Shown: one piece after another, positions 1 through 8,046 of the stretch | How positions within the stretch are numbered: the first letter of the stretch is position 1 | Layout of the letters: every line of letters starts with the position of its first letter | DNA from: Gammaproteobacteria bacterium | GTDB taxonomy: Bacteria > Pseudomonadota > Gammaproteobacteria > Thiohalobacterales > Thiohalobacteraceae | Length of the DNA stretch: 64,000 nt | Direction of reading: 5' to 3' | NCBI GenBank assembly: GCA_019911805.1 | Contig: JAIOJV010000077.1 | Span: 233,605-297,604 of the forward strand | Notes under the pieces: generated by a model | Told to the model about the DNA's origin: nothing | The model's input: only the letters and a program-made list of their open reading frames with translations | The model's database searches: none | Program-made: the position numbers and the translations under genes

Positions 1-39
1 TCCATGCCACTTCGATAGAAAATGCCGCTTGCAGGATCG

Positions 40-88
40 CGTACGCCGGATGTCTCAGGCCCTTCGAGGCCCGGCCATCCGGCGTACG
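40..88. repeat. Inverted repeat downstream of the PA2779-like gene
   Basis: Two 13-base arms (40-52 and 76-88) are exact reverse complements around a 23-base loop. The hairpin lies just past the stop of the minus-strand gene ending at 111. It has no run of T after it on either strand, so it is either a weak terminator or a REP-like palindrome. Only one copy was seen in the window. Confidence 0.5.
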
Positions 89-110
89 GCGAGGTGCTGC
101 GGAGACGTAC

Positions 111-530
111 TCAGCGGGCGGTCTTCTTCACGAACGGGAACACGTTGGTGAAGCCGAGGATATCGGTGAGCAGCAGCACCACGAAGATGAACACCAGCGC
201 GCCGATGAAACTGTCGCCGCCGGCGGGCAGGGTGTCGAGCCGCTGGCTGATGGCGGCGACCTCCTGGTCCGTGAGGCCATCCACGCGCGCCTGGGCCGCG
301 GCGGGGTCGACGCCCAGTGTGCTCAGGCGCTCGCGTACGTCGTCGCGTTGCAGGAAGGTCTGCACCTGCTGGCGCTGCACATCCGCTCCACCGGTGCCGG
401 CGGTCTGCTCGACATAGTCGGGCGTGGAGATCATGCCGGCCTGGGCCATCGGCGTGTACAGCGAGACGAGACCGAAGGCGCCGAGGACGAAGGGGGCGAT
501 ACGGCGGCAGGTCGTACGCAACATGTTCAT
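111..530 (-). CDS. PA2779 family protein, small exported or membrane protein
   Basis: This 139-residue protein starts at the ATG at 530; the open frame continues upstream but those residues do not look coding. The N-terminus has a basic start and a hydrophobic stretch ending near an AQA site, consistent with a signal peptide. The middle is charged and helical (residues about 35-85) with a phrase of the type VDGLTDQEVAAISQRLDTLP. A strongly hydrophobic helix (about 95-120) precedes a short basic tail. This arrangement matches PA2779 family proteins. Their function is unknown; in other genomes they often sit beside a PA2778-type cysteine peptidase, which would lie left of this window if present. 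Confidence 0.8.
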   Translation of the reverse strand: MNMLRTTCRRIAPFVLGAFGLVSLYTPMAQAGMISTPDYVEQTAGTGGADVQRQQVQTFLQRDDVRERLSTLGVDPAAAQARVDGLTDQEVAAISQRLDTLPAGGDSFIGALVFIFVVLLLTDILGFTNVFPFVKKTAR

Positions 531-622
531 GAGGTCGGTCTCCAGTTGAAAGCGCGGATTATAACCGCTTCGAGGGTGTATAGAAGGGGTCCGCAGCGGC
601 ATGTGAACGGCGTCACACTTGC

Positions 623-1912
623 TCAGCGGGCGGCCTCCGCCGCCCGCAGGGACACCCGCCGATACTCACCGCCCAGCCGCAGCAGGGCATACATCCACAC
701 CAGGCAGGTGATCAGCACCAGCCAGCCGAGCTCCCGGGCCGACACGCTCCAGGGCAGCCATTGGGTCAGCAGCAGGATCAGCAGCGAGCCCAACACCTTG
801 AACATCCGATAGCCGAACATGTCGATCCAGGCCTTGGCCTTGAAGATCAGCACGGGATCGATGGGGATGTAGAGCAGCTCCTTGGACGCGCGGTTGATGG
901 AATACGACAACCCGCGGTCGGCGATCTTCAGGGCGCTGCCGGCGAACAGCGTCGCGCTCGACATGAAATACAGGCTGCCGGCCATGACCGACAGCGGTTG
1001 CACGAACAACCCGCCCAGTGCACCCAGCCAGCGGTGGATCAGCGGTGTGATCAACAGGTTGATGCCGATCGCGACCACGCTCAGGACGCTGAACACCTCC
1101 GCGAGGTACACCGTGCGTGCCTCGCGTGCCGCGATGTGTGTCTCCACCATCTTCATGAACTGAAATTCGACCAGTGGTTCCACCACCTGCGCCAGCAGCA
1201 GGATCACCGCGATCAGGAACAGATAGCGGTGCCTTGCGATGAAGTGCCATTGGCCGTGGTCCACCGCGTCATGATCCGTGACACCCGGATGTTCGACATA
1301 CAACCCGAGGCGCCCCATCAGCAGGCTGAGCAGCATCAGCAACGCGATGATGCCGGCCGCGATCGGCAGCAGATCGAAGGTATCCAACCCGAAGCCACGC
1401 ACCCAGGTGGCCGACAGCGCGCCCCCGGCCACACCGCCGACCAGGCCGCCGGTGGCGATCAGCCCGTACCAGCGTTTGCCGCGGTCGGTGCTGTAGATGG
1501 TATTGGTCAAACTCCAGAACTGTTCGACCAGGATCACGCTCAACATGTCGACGAAGACGTAAAACGTGAACGGCAGCACAAATGCGCTGTGCCGCAACGT
1601 CGGGTAGAAGCCGATAAGACAGACGATGATGAGCGCGCAGGTGGCCAGCACGACGTTCAGGCGCGAGTGCCGTTCGATCAGCCGCTGATACACGCTGATG
1701 ATCAGGCCCAGGCCGACCGCGGTCGCGATCCACACATACGGCAGCCGGTCGCTGCCCAGCGCGGTCACGAAGATCGAGCGGCTTGCGGGCTTGAGGTGAT
1801 ACAGCGCCGTGATGATGAGGAAGAAATTTGTGAACAGCAGCACGGCTTGCACGGGGCGGCCGTTGTGAAATGTTGGCATGACGTTTGCGATCCAGCGGTA
1901 TTCGGTTACCAT
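623..1912 (-). CDS. Npt1/Npt2-type nucleotide transporter-like membrane protein
   Basis: A 429-residue polytopic membrane protein with about 11-12 hydrophobic segments. The C-terminal phrase SINRASKELLYIPIDPVL matches the conserved ATK-x(2)-YIPLD region of ATP/ADP translocases of the Npt/Tlc family, placed before the last helices as in that family. Known members exchange ATP for ADP or carry other nucleotides in intracellular bacteria and plastids. The homologues in free-living bacteria are mostly uncharacterised, so substrate is not established here. A second ATG at 1879 is an alternative start. The gene is divergent from the serine hydrolase at 1942, leaving only 29-62 bases for both promoters. 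Confidence 0.75.
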   Translation of the reverse strand: MVTEYRWIANVMPTFHNGRPVQAVLLFTNFFLIITALYHLKPASRSIFVTALGSDRLPYVWIATAVGLGLIISVYQRLIERHSRLNVVLATCALIIVCLIGFYPTLRHSAFVLPFTFYVFVDMLSVILVEQFWSLTNTIYSTDRGKRWYGLIATGGLVGGVAGGALSATWVRGFGLDTFDLLPIAAGIIALLMLLSLLMGRLGLYVEHPGVTDHDAVDHGQWHFIARHRYLFLIAVILLLAQVVEPLVEFQFMKMVETHIAAREARTVYLAEVFSVLSVVAIGINLLITPLIHRWLGALGGLFVQPLSVMAGSLYFMSSATLFAGSALKIADRGLSYSINRASKELLYIPIDPVLIFKAKAWIDMFGYRMFKVLGSLLILLLTQWLPWSVSARELGWLVLITCLVWMYALLRLGGEYRRVSLRAAEAAR

Positions 1913-1941
1913 GAGCCCTGCAAGCCAGGGGGGGAGGTCGC

Positions 1942-2907
1942 ATGTTGCGACGCATAGCAGTGTTGGGACTCTTGCTTGGGCTGGTGATTCCGCTTCAAGT
2001 TGTTAACGCAGAAGAATATTTCCCTCAACTTCGGGATGTCCAGGATGCCGCCCTCCAGCACCAGCTGGAACAGCGCATCAAACGCCTGAATCTTGACGGG
2101 CCGGTGAAGCGGGGTCAACTGGCCATCGCGCTCGTCGATGTCACCGATCCACAACACCCCAGTCTGGCCCATGTCAATGGCGACAGCATGGTGTACGCCG
2201 CCAGCCTGCCGAAGATCGCGATCCTGCTGGCCGCATTCGAACGTGTCCACGAGGGGAAGCTCACGTTGGACGACGAACTGCGCGGACTGATGACCGCCAT
2301 GATTCGCCACTCCTCCAACACCGCGGCCACCGAACTGATCCACCGCGTCGGGCGTAACTATATCAACAACGTCCTCAGCTCACCGAAATACCACCTCTAT
2401 GATGCGCGCTACAACGGCGGCCTGTGGGTCGGCAAGGAATACGCACAGGGCGTGGCCTACCGCCGCGACCCGCTGCACAACCTGTCACACGGCGCGACCG
2501 CGTTCCAGGTGGCCCGCTTCTACTATCTGCTCGAGACCGGTCAGCTGGTCACGCCGGCCCTGTCGAGGGAGATGAAGGCCATCCTCGGCTCGCCCGGCAT
2601 CAACCACAAGTTCGTGAAGGGCCTCACCGCGAACTTCCCGGATGTGCAGATCTACCGCAAGTCGGGGACGTGGCGCGATTGGCATGCCGACAGCGCCATC
2701 GTCGAGCACGCCGGCCGTACCTACATCGCCGTGGCGCTGGCCGAGAGCCCCAAGGGCGGCGAGTGGATGTCCAACCTGATCTGTGAGCTGGACGGCATCA
2801 TTCTGCAGCAGCCGCTGCGGACCGCAAACCTTGCAGCAGCGCGTGCAGCCGGGTCGCCAGCGTCTGATGCTCCACGGCGGAGTTCCGCTTCAGAACGTTT
2901 GATGTGA
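1942..2907 (+). CDS. Exported class-A beta-lactamase-like serine hydrolase
   Basis: A 321-residue protein with a signal peptide ending near VVNA-EE (residues 1-24) and a strong GGGGAGG ribosome site upstream. The penicillin-recognising fold is indicated by S88-L-P-K91 (SxxK nucleophile), S124-S125-N126 (SxN) and K240-S241-G242 (KTG equivalent). The class A omega-loop glutamate motif is not evident, so an acylating or cell-wall-related role is as likely as resistance. The last roughly 35 residues overlap the 3' end of the opposite-strand gene by 110 bp and look low in complexity, so the conserved fold probably ends near residue 290. It is paired tail-to-tail with a second serine hydrolase. Confidence 0.8.
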   Translation: MLRRIAVLGLLLGLVIPLQVVNAEEYFPQLRDVQDAALQHQLEQRIKRLNLDGPVKRGQLAIALVDVTDPQHPSLAHVNGDSMVYAASLPKIAILLAAFERVHEGKLTLDDELRGLMTAMIRHSSNTAATELIHRVGRNYINNVLSSPKYHLYDARYNGGLWVGKEYAQGVAYRRDPLHNLSHGATAFQVARFYYLLETGQLVTPALSREMKAILGSPGINHKFVKGLTANFPDVQIYRKSGTWRDWHADSAIVEHAGRTYIAVALAESPKGGEWMSNLICELDGIILQQPLRTANLAAARAAGSPASDAPRRSSASERLM

Positions 2908-4090
2908 TCGCGACCATATAGAACAGCCGCGGCTCGCCGGCCGGCGATTCCACGACGGCCACCGAGTTCATCAGGTTATCGACGTTGCCCTGATACTGCT
3001 TGCAGACGAAGCCCTCCTCCGGCTCGCAGCGGTACAGCGAGCCGGATTTGAAATACACCGCCGCATCCCGCAATACCGGCGCCGACGCATAGCGGATGCG
3101 CGTCTGTGTCATATACAGCAGCCGTTTGATCTCCAGGCTCGACCACGGATCCACCAGCCGGCCCTGTTCCATGCGCAGCAGATAACGGATCAGCGCGTGG
3201 GTGGTCGATACGCTGTTGGTGCCGGGCGCGCGCTGCTTGCCCTGACGGGTGAAGAAGCTGCCCTGGCGCAGGTCTTCCGGGTCCAGTCCGTTGCGCATCA
3301 CCGCCGACTTCATGGTGTCGACCCACAGGTCGCCCAGGTCCTTGCGCGGCGTCTGTTCCAGAAAGGCCTGTGTCTGCTCGGGTGTGGCCGGATAATCCGC
3401 CCCGAAGTGTCGCAGCAACAGGACCTGCTGCATGACCGTGCTGGCCGCCGCGTTGGAACTCGCCGACATCATCCAGTCGAGATAGCTCCACAGGTTCGCG
3501 GTGTCGCCCTCGCGCAGCGGGCGTCGCCGCATGCGGTTCTCCTCAGGGCGCCAGAAGGGCACGACATGATGGTCGGTGCGGATGAAGGCGTCCGCCGTCA
3601 CCAGACTGTCTTTCAGCACGTGCCTGCGGGCCGCGAGATCGTCCGGGTAGATGTCCGCCAGCGTCTGCAGCAGCGCCAGCCCCACCATCAGCTTGCCGAC
3701 ACTGCCCGGATTGCGGCGGGTGTCGCCGTTGTGTTCGGCATACAACGGCGCAGCCGGATCGCTCAGGTCCAGCACGCTGATGCTGTAGCGCGGCGCATCG
3801 GCGCCGAGCAGGCGCACGATCCGGCGCGTGAGCTCGGCATCGGCCGCCGGGATCTCCAGATCGGCCTGGTCCTGCAGCCGCAGCCGGATCTGCGCCGCCG
3901 GCAGCTGCGCACCCGGTGGCAACCGGTTGCCCGGCACCACCCCCTGCTGCACCAGACGATAGCCCTCCAACCGCGCGATGCCGGTCTCCTCAAAGGCATC
4001 GATGGGATAGGCGCAGACCGTTCCGACGCAGAGCGACAGCACGCCGCCGAGCAGGAGGCAGGTGGTCGGAAAATGTGCTCGTGATGGCAT
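2798..4090 (-). CDS. Second exported serine hydrolase, beta-lactamase-like
   Basis: A 430-residue protein with an N-terminal signal peptide (hydrophobic residues 10-27, cleavage after VCA). Residues about 28-100 form an extra N-terminal region with no family recognised. The hydrolase motifs are S130-V-G-K133, S211-S212-N213 and K348-S-G-S. The family hydrolyses or binds beta-lactam-like or peptidoglycan peptide substrates; the exact role is unknown. It is convergent with the smaller hydrolase at 1942-2907, overlapping by 110 bp. The two are distant relatives with the same three motifs but different lengths and N-termini, so this is not a simple recent duplication. Confidence 0.8.
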   Translation of the reverse strand: MPSRAHFPTTCLLLGGVLSLCVGTVCAYPIDAFEETGIARLEGYRLVQQGVVPGNRLPPGAQLPAAQIRLRLQDQADLEIPAADAELTRRIVRLLGADAPRYSISVLDLSDPAAPLYAEHNGDTRRNPGSVGKLMVGLALLQTLADIYPDDLAARRHVLKDSLVTADAFIRTDHHVVPFWRPEENRMRRRPLREGDTANLWSYLDWMMSASSNAAASTVMQQVLLLRHFGADYPATPEQTQAFLEQTPRKDLGDLWVDTMKSAVMRNGLDPEDLRQGSFFTRQGKQRAPGTNSVSTTHALIRYLLRMEQGRLVDPWSSLEIKRLLYMTQTRIRYASAPVLRDAAVYFKSGSLYRCEPEEGFVCKQYQGNVDNLMNSVAVVESPAGEPRLFYMVAITSNVLKRNSAVEHQTLATRLHALLQGLRSAAAAAE

Positions 4091-4127
4091 GGTCTGGATA
4101 GTAGTTGATGTTAGGGAGGCGTGAGGC

Positions 4128-4478
4128 GTGAGGCGAAAAACCCAAACCTTTTTTTAGCCACGGAAACACACGGAAAAACACGGAAAGAAGTCATTGCTAA
4201 GGAATCTGATTAATTCGTCGTATCGTCATTGCGAGTGAAGCGCGGCAATCTCCTTCGACGGCAGATCAACAACTTGGAGATTGCCGCGTCGCTGCGCTCC
4301 TCGCAATGACGGGTTAATCAGAGGTTCTCTAACATCCCACAGGGGCACACTGATGGGGTACGACGACCTGTGGCTCCCCGGGAAATGCATAGACTCCAAA
4401 GCTATTCCTGGTTCTTCAGCAATAAAATTTCCGTGTTTTTCCGTGTGCTTCCGTGGCCATAATGGGTTTTCGCCTCAC
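4128..4478. mobile_element. MITE-like nested inverted-repeat element, copy 1
   Basis: The outer arms (about 4128-4182 and 4430-4478) are imperfect inverted repeats. Each carries GTGAGGCG, a CCCA..C run, GCCACGGAA and CACACGGAAAAACACGG. Inside is a second inverted repeat (about 4199-4235 and 4300-4330) built on AATCTGATTAATTCGTCG and GTCATTGCGAG. No transposase is encoded. The right arm touches the 3' end of the dikinase gene and supplies its TGA (4475-4477). A related element with perfect outer arms is at 48383-48795. Confidence 0.7.
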
Positions 4479-7459
4479 TCCTCACTCATCCACTCCTCCC
4501 CCAAATTGACCACAGCATCCGCGTCGCGCATCTGGGCGCGATCCATCTCGATCAGATACAGGCTGCGGCGTGCCCGGGCGCTGTCCACGAAGGGGCGGAT
4601 CTGGAACAGTGCGAGGTGGCCGTCGCGGAAGCCGAACTCGATATCTGCAGGGGCCGGCAGACCGCCGGTTGTGCCGGGCATGGGGAAGCGTCGTTCGACG
4701 TCATCGGCCAGGTGCCGCAGCTGTTCGATCTCGGCCGCGGTGAGCACGCGTTCGGCACCACTCGCCGGCACGTACACGATGCCGCCGCCAGGTGCGGCCG
4801 TGGCGCGCAGGGGTGTGGAGGCCTGGGCGAGCAGACGCGTCCCGCCGTCGGCGCGGTACACGCGCAGCTCTTCGGCCGCCTGGCCCTCGACCGCACCGCC
4901 GATGCCTTCGGATACGGCGATCGACAGCCAGTGGCGATCACCGCTCTCCACATCCGCCGTCACCAGGACGCCGGACTTCTGCGCGGGGAAGGTCTGCAGC
5001 AGCAGTACCGCTGGATAGACCTGCTGCGGCTGCGCCATGTGCGCCTGCCGCCAGCCGTAGGCGCGTTCGGTGAAGGGCGAGGCCCACACCTGCTGGATGG
5101 CCTGCACGATCTGTTCGAAGCCGACCACGTTGGGCACGGTACGATTCAGGCCCGCACCGGTGAAGCCCGGCAGATCCTCGACGTTGGTGTCGCTGCGCAC
5201 GAACACGCCGACGTCGTCGACACTGCCGAACACCTCGGTCATGGCGGTGCGCAGCCGCATGCGGAATGTCTCGCCGGGGTCGGTGTGGATGATCCAGTCG
5301 CGCAGTTGCGCGAGGAACAGCCGCACCTCGTCGCGCCGGTGGCTGGGGTCGGTAATCGCGTGCAGTCGCGCATACTCCGCGTTCAGCCAGTCGTAGGCGC
5401 TGGGGCTGTCGGGGCGTTCCGGCGCGATGGGCTGGTCGAGCAGCGTGCGGAACACGCCGAACGGGATCGCGACCCCGGCGTTCACCGCCGCAGGATAGTT
5501 ACGGCGCAACTCGCCGAGATTGGCGGCCTTGGGGCCGACGGTGCGCCCGGAGTCGTGCGCGGACAGGTGTTGCAGCGGCAGCAGCTCGGTGTGTTCCAGA
5601 TCGAGCTTGTCCAGATCAGGCTGGATGACGATGTCCTCGTCCAAGGTCTCGCGACCGAAGACGGCATCCCAGCGCGGCCCATCCAGTGCGATCTCCACCG
5701 CCCCGCGCGGACTCACCGCGACGACGATGGGCTGACCCATGTGCGCCTCGATCTCGCCAAGCAGCGCATCGTCCACGACCAGATTGGGAATGCCGAGGTT
5801 GCGTGCCAGCAGCTGTACATGCGACAGCGAGCTGCCCTCGCCGCGCGTGAGGATACCCGCGATGCGCGGCAGTTCCGGCGTGGTCGATGGCAGCAGATAG
5901 ATACCGTCACGGCGGAAGTCCGCCTCGTTCTGCGGCGGTGGCAGCAGGGTGCCGCGGCTCAGGCCGGGGTTGAGGCCGCGCAGGCCGGTGGCCTGCGCCC
6001 GACCGAACAGTGTGGTCCGCACGCCGGCGAGGCGGTTGGCATCTTCGGTGAGTCCGTCGAGCACACGCGTATAAGCAAGCAGTGGGCTGGCACGCAGCCG
6101 GTCGGGGATGTAGTGCACCGCAGTGGGCGTGAGTACCGTCCAGCGCTCGACCGTGGGGCCGAAGTGGAACTCCATGGCACGCTGCGCCCACTGCGGCACA
6201 CGTGCGAGATAGCGCAGTCCCGCGAGGTAGGCCTCGGCGGACAGTGGCTGCGCCGCGGTGAGCCGTGCGATCTCCTGTTCGACCGCCTGCTGCTGGCGTG
6301 CCGACAGCAGGCCGGCCGCATACAGCCCCTTCGTCATGACCTGCAGCTGCTGGAGCGAGGTGGCGCGGTCCGGCGTGCGTGTCTCTTCGATGAGCTGGTT
6401 GCCGACGGCGTAGATCTCATCTTCCATCGCCAGACCGGCGAGCAGGATCCGGATGCGGTTCGGTGGACTCAGATCACCGGGTGCCGCACTGCGCTCGCGC
6501 CAGGCGACGCCGTAGTCGGCGGCCAGCGCCAGGCGCGGTGCCAGATCACGCGTGCCGCCGAGGCGCGCGGCGGCGGCGCGCAACTCGGCCTTGAGTGCGC
6601 GATTGGGCGTCTCGACGGCCAGCACCTCGAGCTGGCGCAGCGCCGTCTGCGGCGCATACAACGCCTCCAGCTGTGCAGCCAGGTGCGCGTACCGGTCGGC
6701 GAGTTCCGGCAGGCCGTGCCGGGCGGCATGCTCACGCACCAGCTGCGGATCATTGGCGTCGGGGATACCGTGGATCTTCACCCGCAACGGCTGGAAGGCC
6801 GGGTCCTGGTCGGCGATCTCGATGGCCAGCCGGCGTACCTCCTCGGCGATCGACGGTTCCAGGCGCACTGGCAGCAGCCGCGCCGCCTCACGCAGCAGCA
6901 GATAACGTTGCGGTATCTGCCAGTCCGGATCCTCGACCAGTGCCAGCAGCAGCTGGCGCGCACCGGCGTGCTCATCCTCGATCTGCAGGGCACCGCGGTA
7001 ATAGCGCGCCTGCCGGAACAGGAAGCCATCGTCGTTGGCGATCAGGAATTGTTCCAGCAGCAGCTGACGCAATGGATCCAGGTGCGCCGCCGGCCCGATG
7101 AAATCCAGTGGCCGGATGTCGGCCAGCAGGTTCGCCACCAGGTAGCCGTCGTTGCGCATGGCCAGGATGCGCGTGTTCCACTCGCCGTGCTGCACGCCGC
7201 CGCCATGCTCGCTGCAGGCCCCCGGCGTCGGCGGCAGGATGGCGCCGTCTGTACAGAACCAGCGGATGCGGCTGAACGGACCGCGTGGCTCCTGCTGCAT
7301 CTGTTCAACCCAGTCGCGCAGCAGTTTCGGGTCCAGCGGTGCGTCGGAGGCCGTTTCCTCTGGTGACCTGTCGGCCCGTACCGGCCCTGTCGACACCATC
7401 AGGACGAACAGCAGAATGGACAGCAGGATGGACAGCCGGCGGGCGAGCGGGATGGGCAT
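4475..7459 (-). CDS. Exported dikinase-like protein with GWD-type phosphohistidine and ATP-binding domains
   Basis: A 994-residue protein starting at the ATG at 7459, where a clear signal peptide begins (basic ARR, long hydrophobic core, cleavage near PVRA-D). Residues about 30-480 are helical and unrecognised. A swivelling phosphohistidine domain follows, with H547 in SSLSHVQLLARNLGIPN. Then comes a PPDK-type nucleotide-binding domain (about 640-980) with VGPKAANLGEL, IPFGVF, RSDTNVEDLPGFTGAGLN and SPFTERAYG. The His-then-ATP order and wording (LSHV..ARN; NVEDL.G.SGAGL) match glucan water dikinase; PEP synthase and PPDK carry the ATP domain first. GWD phosphorylates starch using ATP and water. 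An exported form is unexpected because the periplasm lacks ATP. The stop codon lies in the flanking repeat. Confidence 0.75.
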   Translation of the reverse strand: MPIPLARRLSILLSILLFVLMVSTGPVRADRSPEETASDAPLDPKLLRDWVEQMQQEPRGPFSRIRWFCTDGAILPPTPGACSEHGGGVQHGEWNTRILAMRNDGYLVANLLADIRPLDFIGPAAHLDPLRQLLLEQFLIANDDGFLFRQARYYRGALQIEDEHAGARQLLLALVEDPDWQIPQRYLLLREAARLLPVRLEPSIAEEVRRLAIEIADQDPAFQPLRVKIHGIPDANDPQLVREHAARHGLPELADRYAHLAAQLEALYAPQTALRQLEVLAVETPNRALKAELRAAAARLGGTRDLAPRLALAADYGVAWRERSAAPGDLSPPNRIRILLAGLAMEDEIYAVGNQLIEETRTPDRATSLQQLQVMTKGLYAAGLLSARQQQAVEQEIARLTAAQPLSAEAYLAGLRYLARVPQWAQRAMEFHFGPTVERWTVLTPTAVHYIPDRLRASPLLAYTRVLDGLTEDANRLAGVRTTLFGRAQATGLRGLNPGLSRGTLLPPPQNEADFRRDGIYLLPSTTPELPRIAGILTRGEGSSLSHVQLLARNLGIPNLVVDDALLGEIEAHMGQPIVVAVSPRGAVEIALDGPRWDAVFGRETLDEDIVIQPDLDKLDLEHTELLPLQHLSAHDSGRTVGPKAANLGELRRNYPAAVNAGVAIPFGVFRTLLDQPIAPERPDSPSAYDWLNAEYARLHAITDPSHRRDEVRLFLAQLRDWIIHTDPGETFRMRLRTAMTEVFGSVDDVGVFVRSDTNVEDLPGFTGAGLNRTVPNVVGFEQIVQAIQQVWASPFTERAYGWRQAHMAQPQQVYPAVLLLQTFPAQKSGVLVTADVESGDRHWLSIAVSEGIGGAVEGQAAEELRVYRADGGTRLLAQASTPLRATAAPGGGIVYVPASGAERVLTAAEIEQLRHLADDVERRFPMPGTTGGLPAPADIEFGFRDGHLALFQIRPFVDSARARRSLYLIEMDRAQMRDADAVVNLGEEWMSEE

Positions 7460-7735
7460 GGCGGTATATGGAAGTACCAGGTCGGGTAGATCGGGCGAAC
7501 GAGGGGGTGGGTGGCAGCCCCGGGCGGTCAACCCACTCTAGGAGGCGCCGCGCCCGAATGCAACTGGTCGGATTGTGTGGTGGTCGAGGGTGGTGAGGGG
7601 GCGCCCCGCGATTGCATGCCACCGGCCGGTGGTTTACCCTACGCGCTCTTTGCGGCGGGGGTCTCGGGTGGATCTCCAGCAGCGCAAATTTCAGTACCGC
7701 AACAGACGGTCGTCTGCGGCTACTGGTGGGTTCCC

Positions 7736-7823
7736 GGAGAGGTGTCCGAGCGGTTGAAGGAGCACGCCTGGAAAGTGTGTATACGGCAACGTATCGCGGG
7801 TTCGAATCCCGCCCTCTCCGCCA
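7736..7823 (+). tRNA. tRNA-Ser (anticodon GGA)
   Basis: An 88-base gene with an encoded CCA. The acceptor stem pairs GGAGAGG (7736-7742) with CCTCTCC (7813-7819), with discriminator G7820. The anticodon stem CACGC/GTGTG surrounds a seven-base loop with GGA at 7770-7772, reading UCC. The long variable arm (about 7780-7795) is typical of serine tRNAs, and the T loop has the usual GGTTCGAATCC form. Confidence 0.97.
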
Positions 7824-7830
7824 AATAAAG

Positions 7831-7856
7831 AAGGCCCCCGTGTGGGGCCTTTTTTA
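7831..7856 (+). terminator. Rho-independent terminator of tRNA-Ser
   Basis: AAGGCCCC and GGGGCCTT form an eight-base stem around a short CGTGT loop, followed directly by a run of T. It begins 7 bases after the CCA end of the tRNA. Confidence 0.9.
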
Positions 7857-7977
7857 TTTGGTGAAGTAGGCGGCTTTGATGAGGACCCTGCGGTTCGACG
7901 GAGCGGCCGGAGGCCGTGGAGAACGCCGGAGCGCAGCGGAGGCGGCCCCGGAGGGGTGAGGGCGCACAGCGCCCGAA

Positions 7978-8000
7978 TAATCCCGCCCGCTCCGCCAAAT
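7978..8000 (+). repeat. Duplicated 3' end of tRNA-Ser
   Basis: Bases 7979-8000 repeat 7805-7826, the T-arm/acceptor 3' end of the tRNA plus the next three bases, with one mismatch in 22. The copies are direct repeats 174 bp apart. Such duplications arise at attachment sites of elements that integrate into tRNA 3' ends, or from partial tRNA duplication. No integrase gene is present nearby, and the DNA between the copies is GC-rich and without a gene. Confidence 0.6.
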
Positions 8001-8046
8001 CCCAAAAAAACGTTGAATTAGCGTAAGGGTCATGACTAGTTGAGGG

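Noticed and set aside
4616..7366. Very long plus-strand open frame antisense to the dikinase gene
   Set aside because: High GC leaves few stops on the opposite strand. The translation is rich in R, Q and H, with no family motifs, while the minus strand has a signal peptide and clear domains.
7691..8005. Minus-strand frames with phrases such as AERAGFEPA across the tRNA region
   Set aside because: This is the well-known false translation of tRNA-Ser antisense, not a protein gene.
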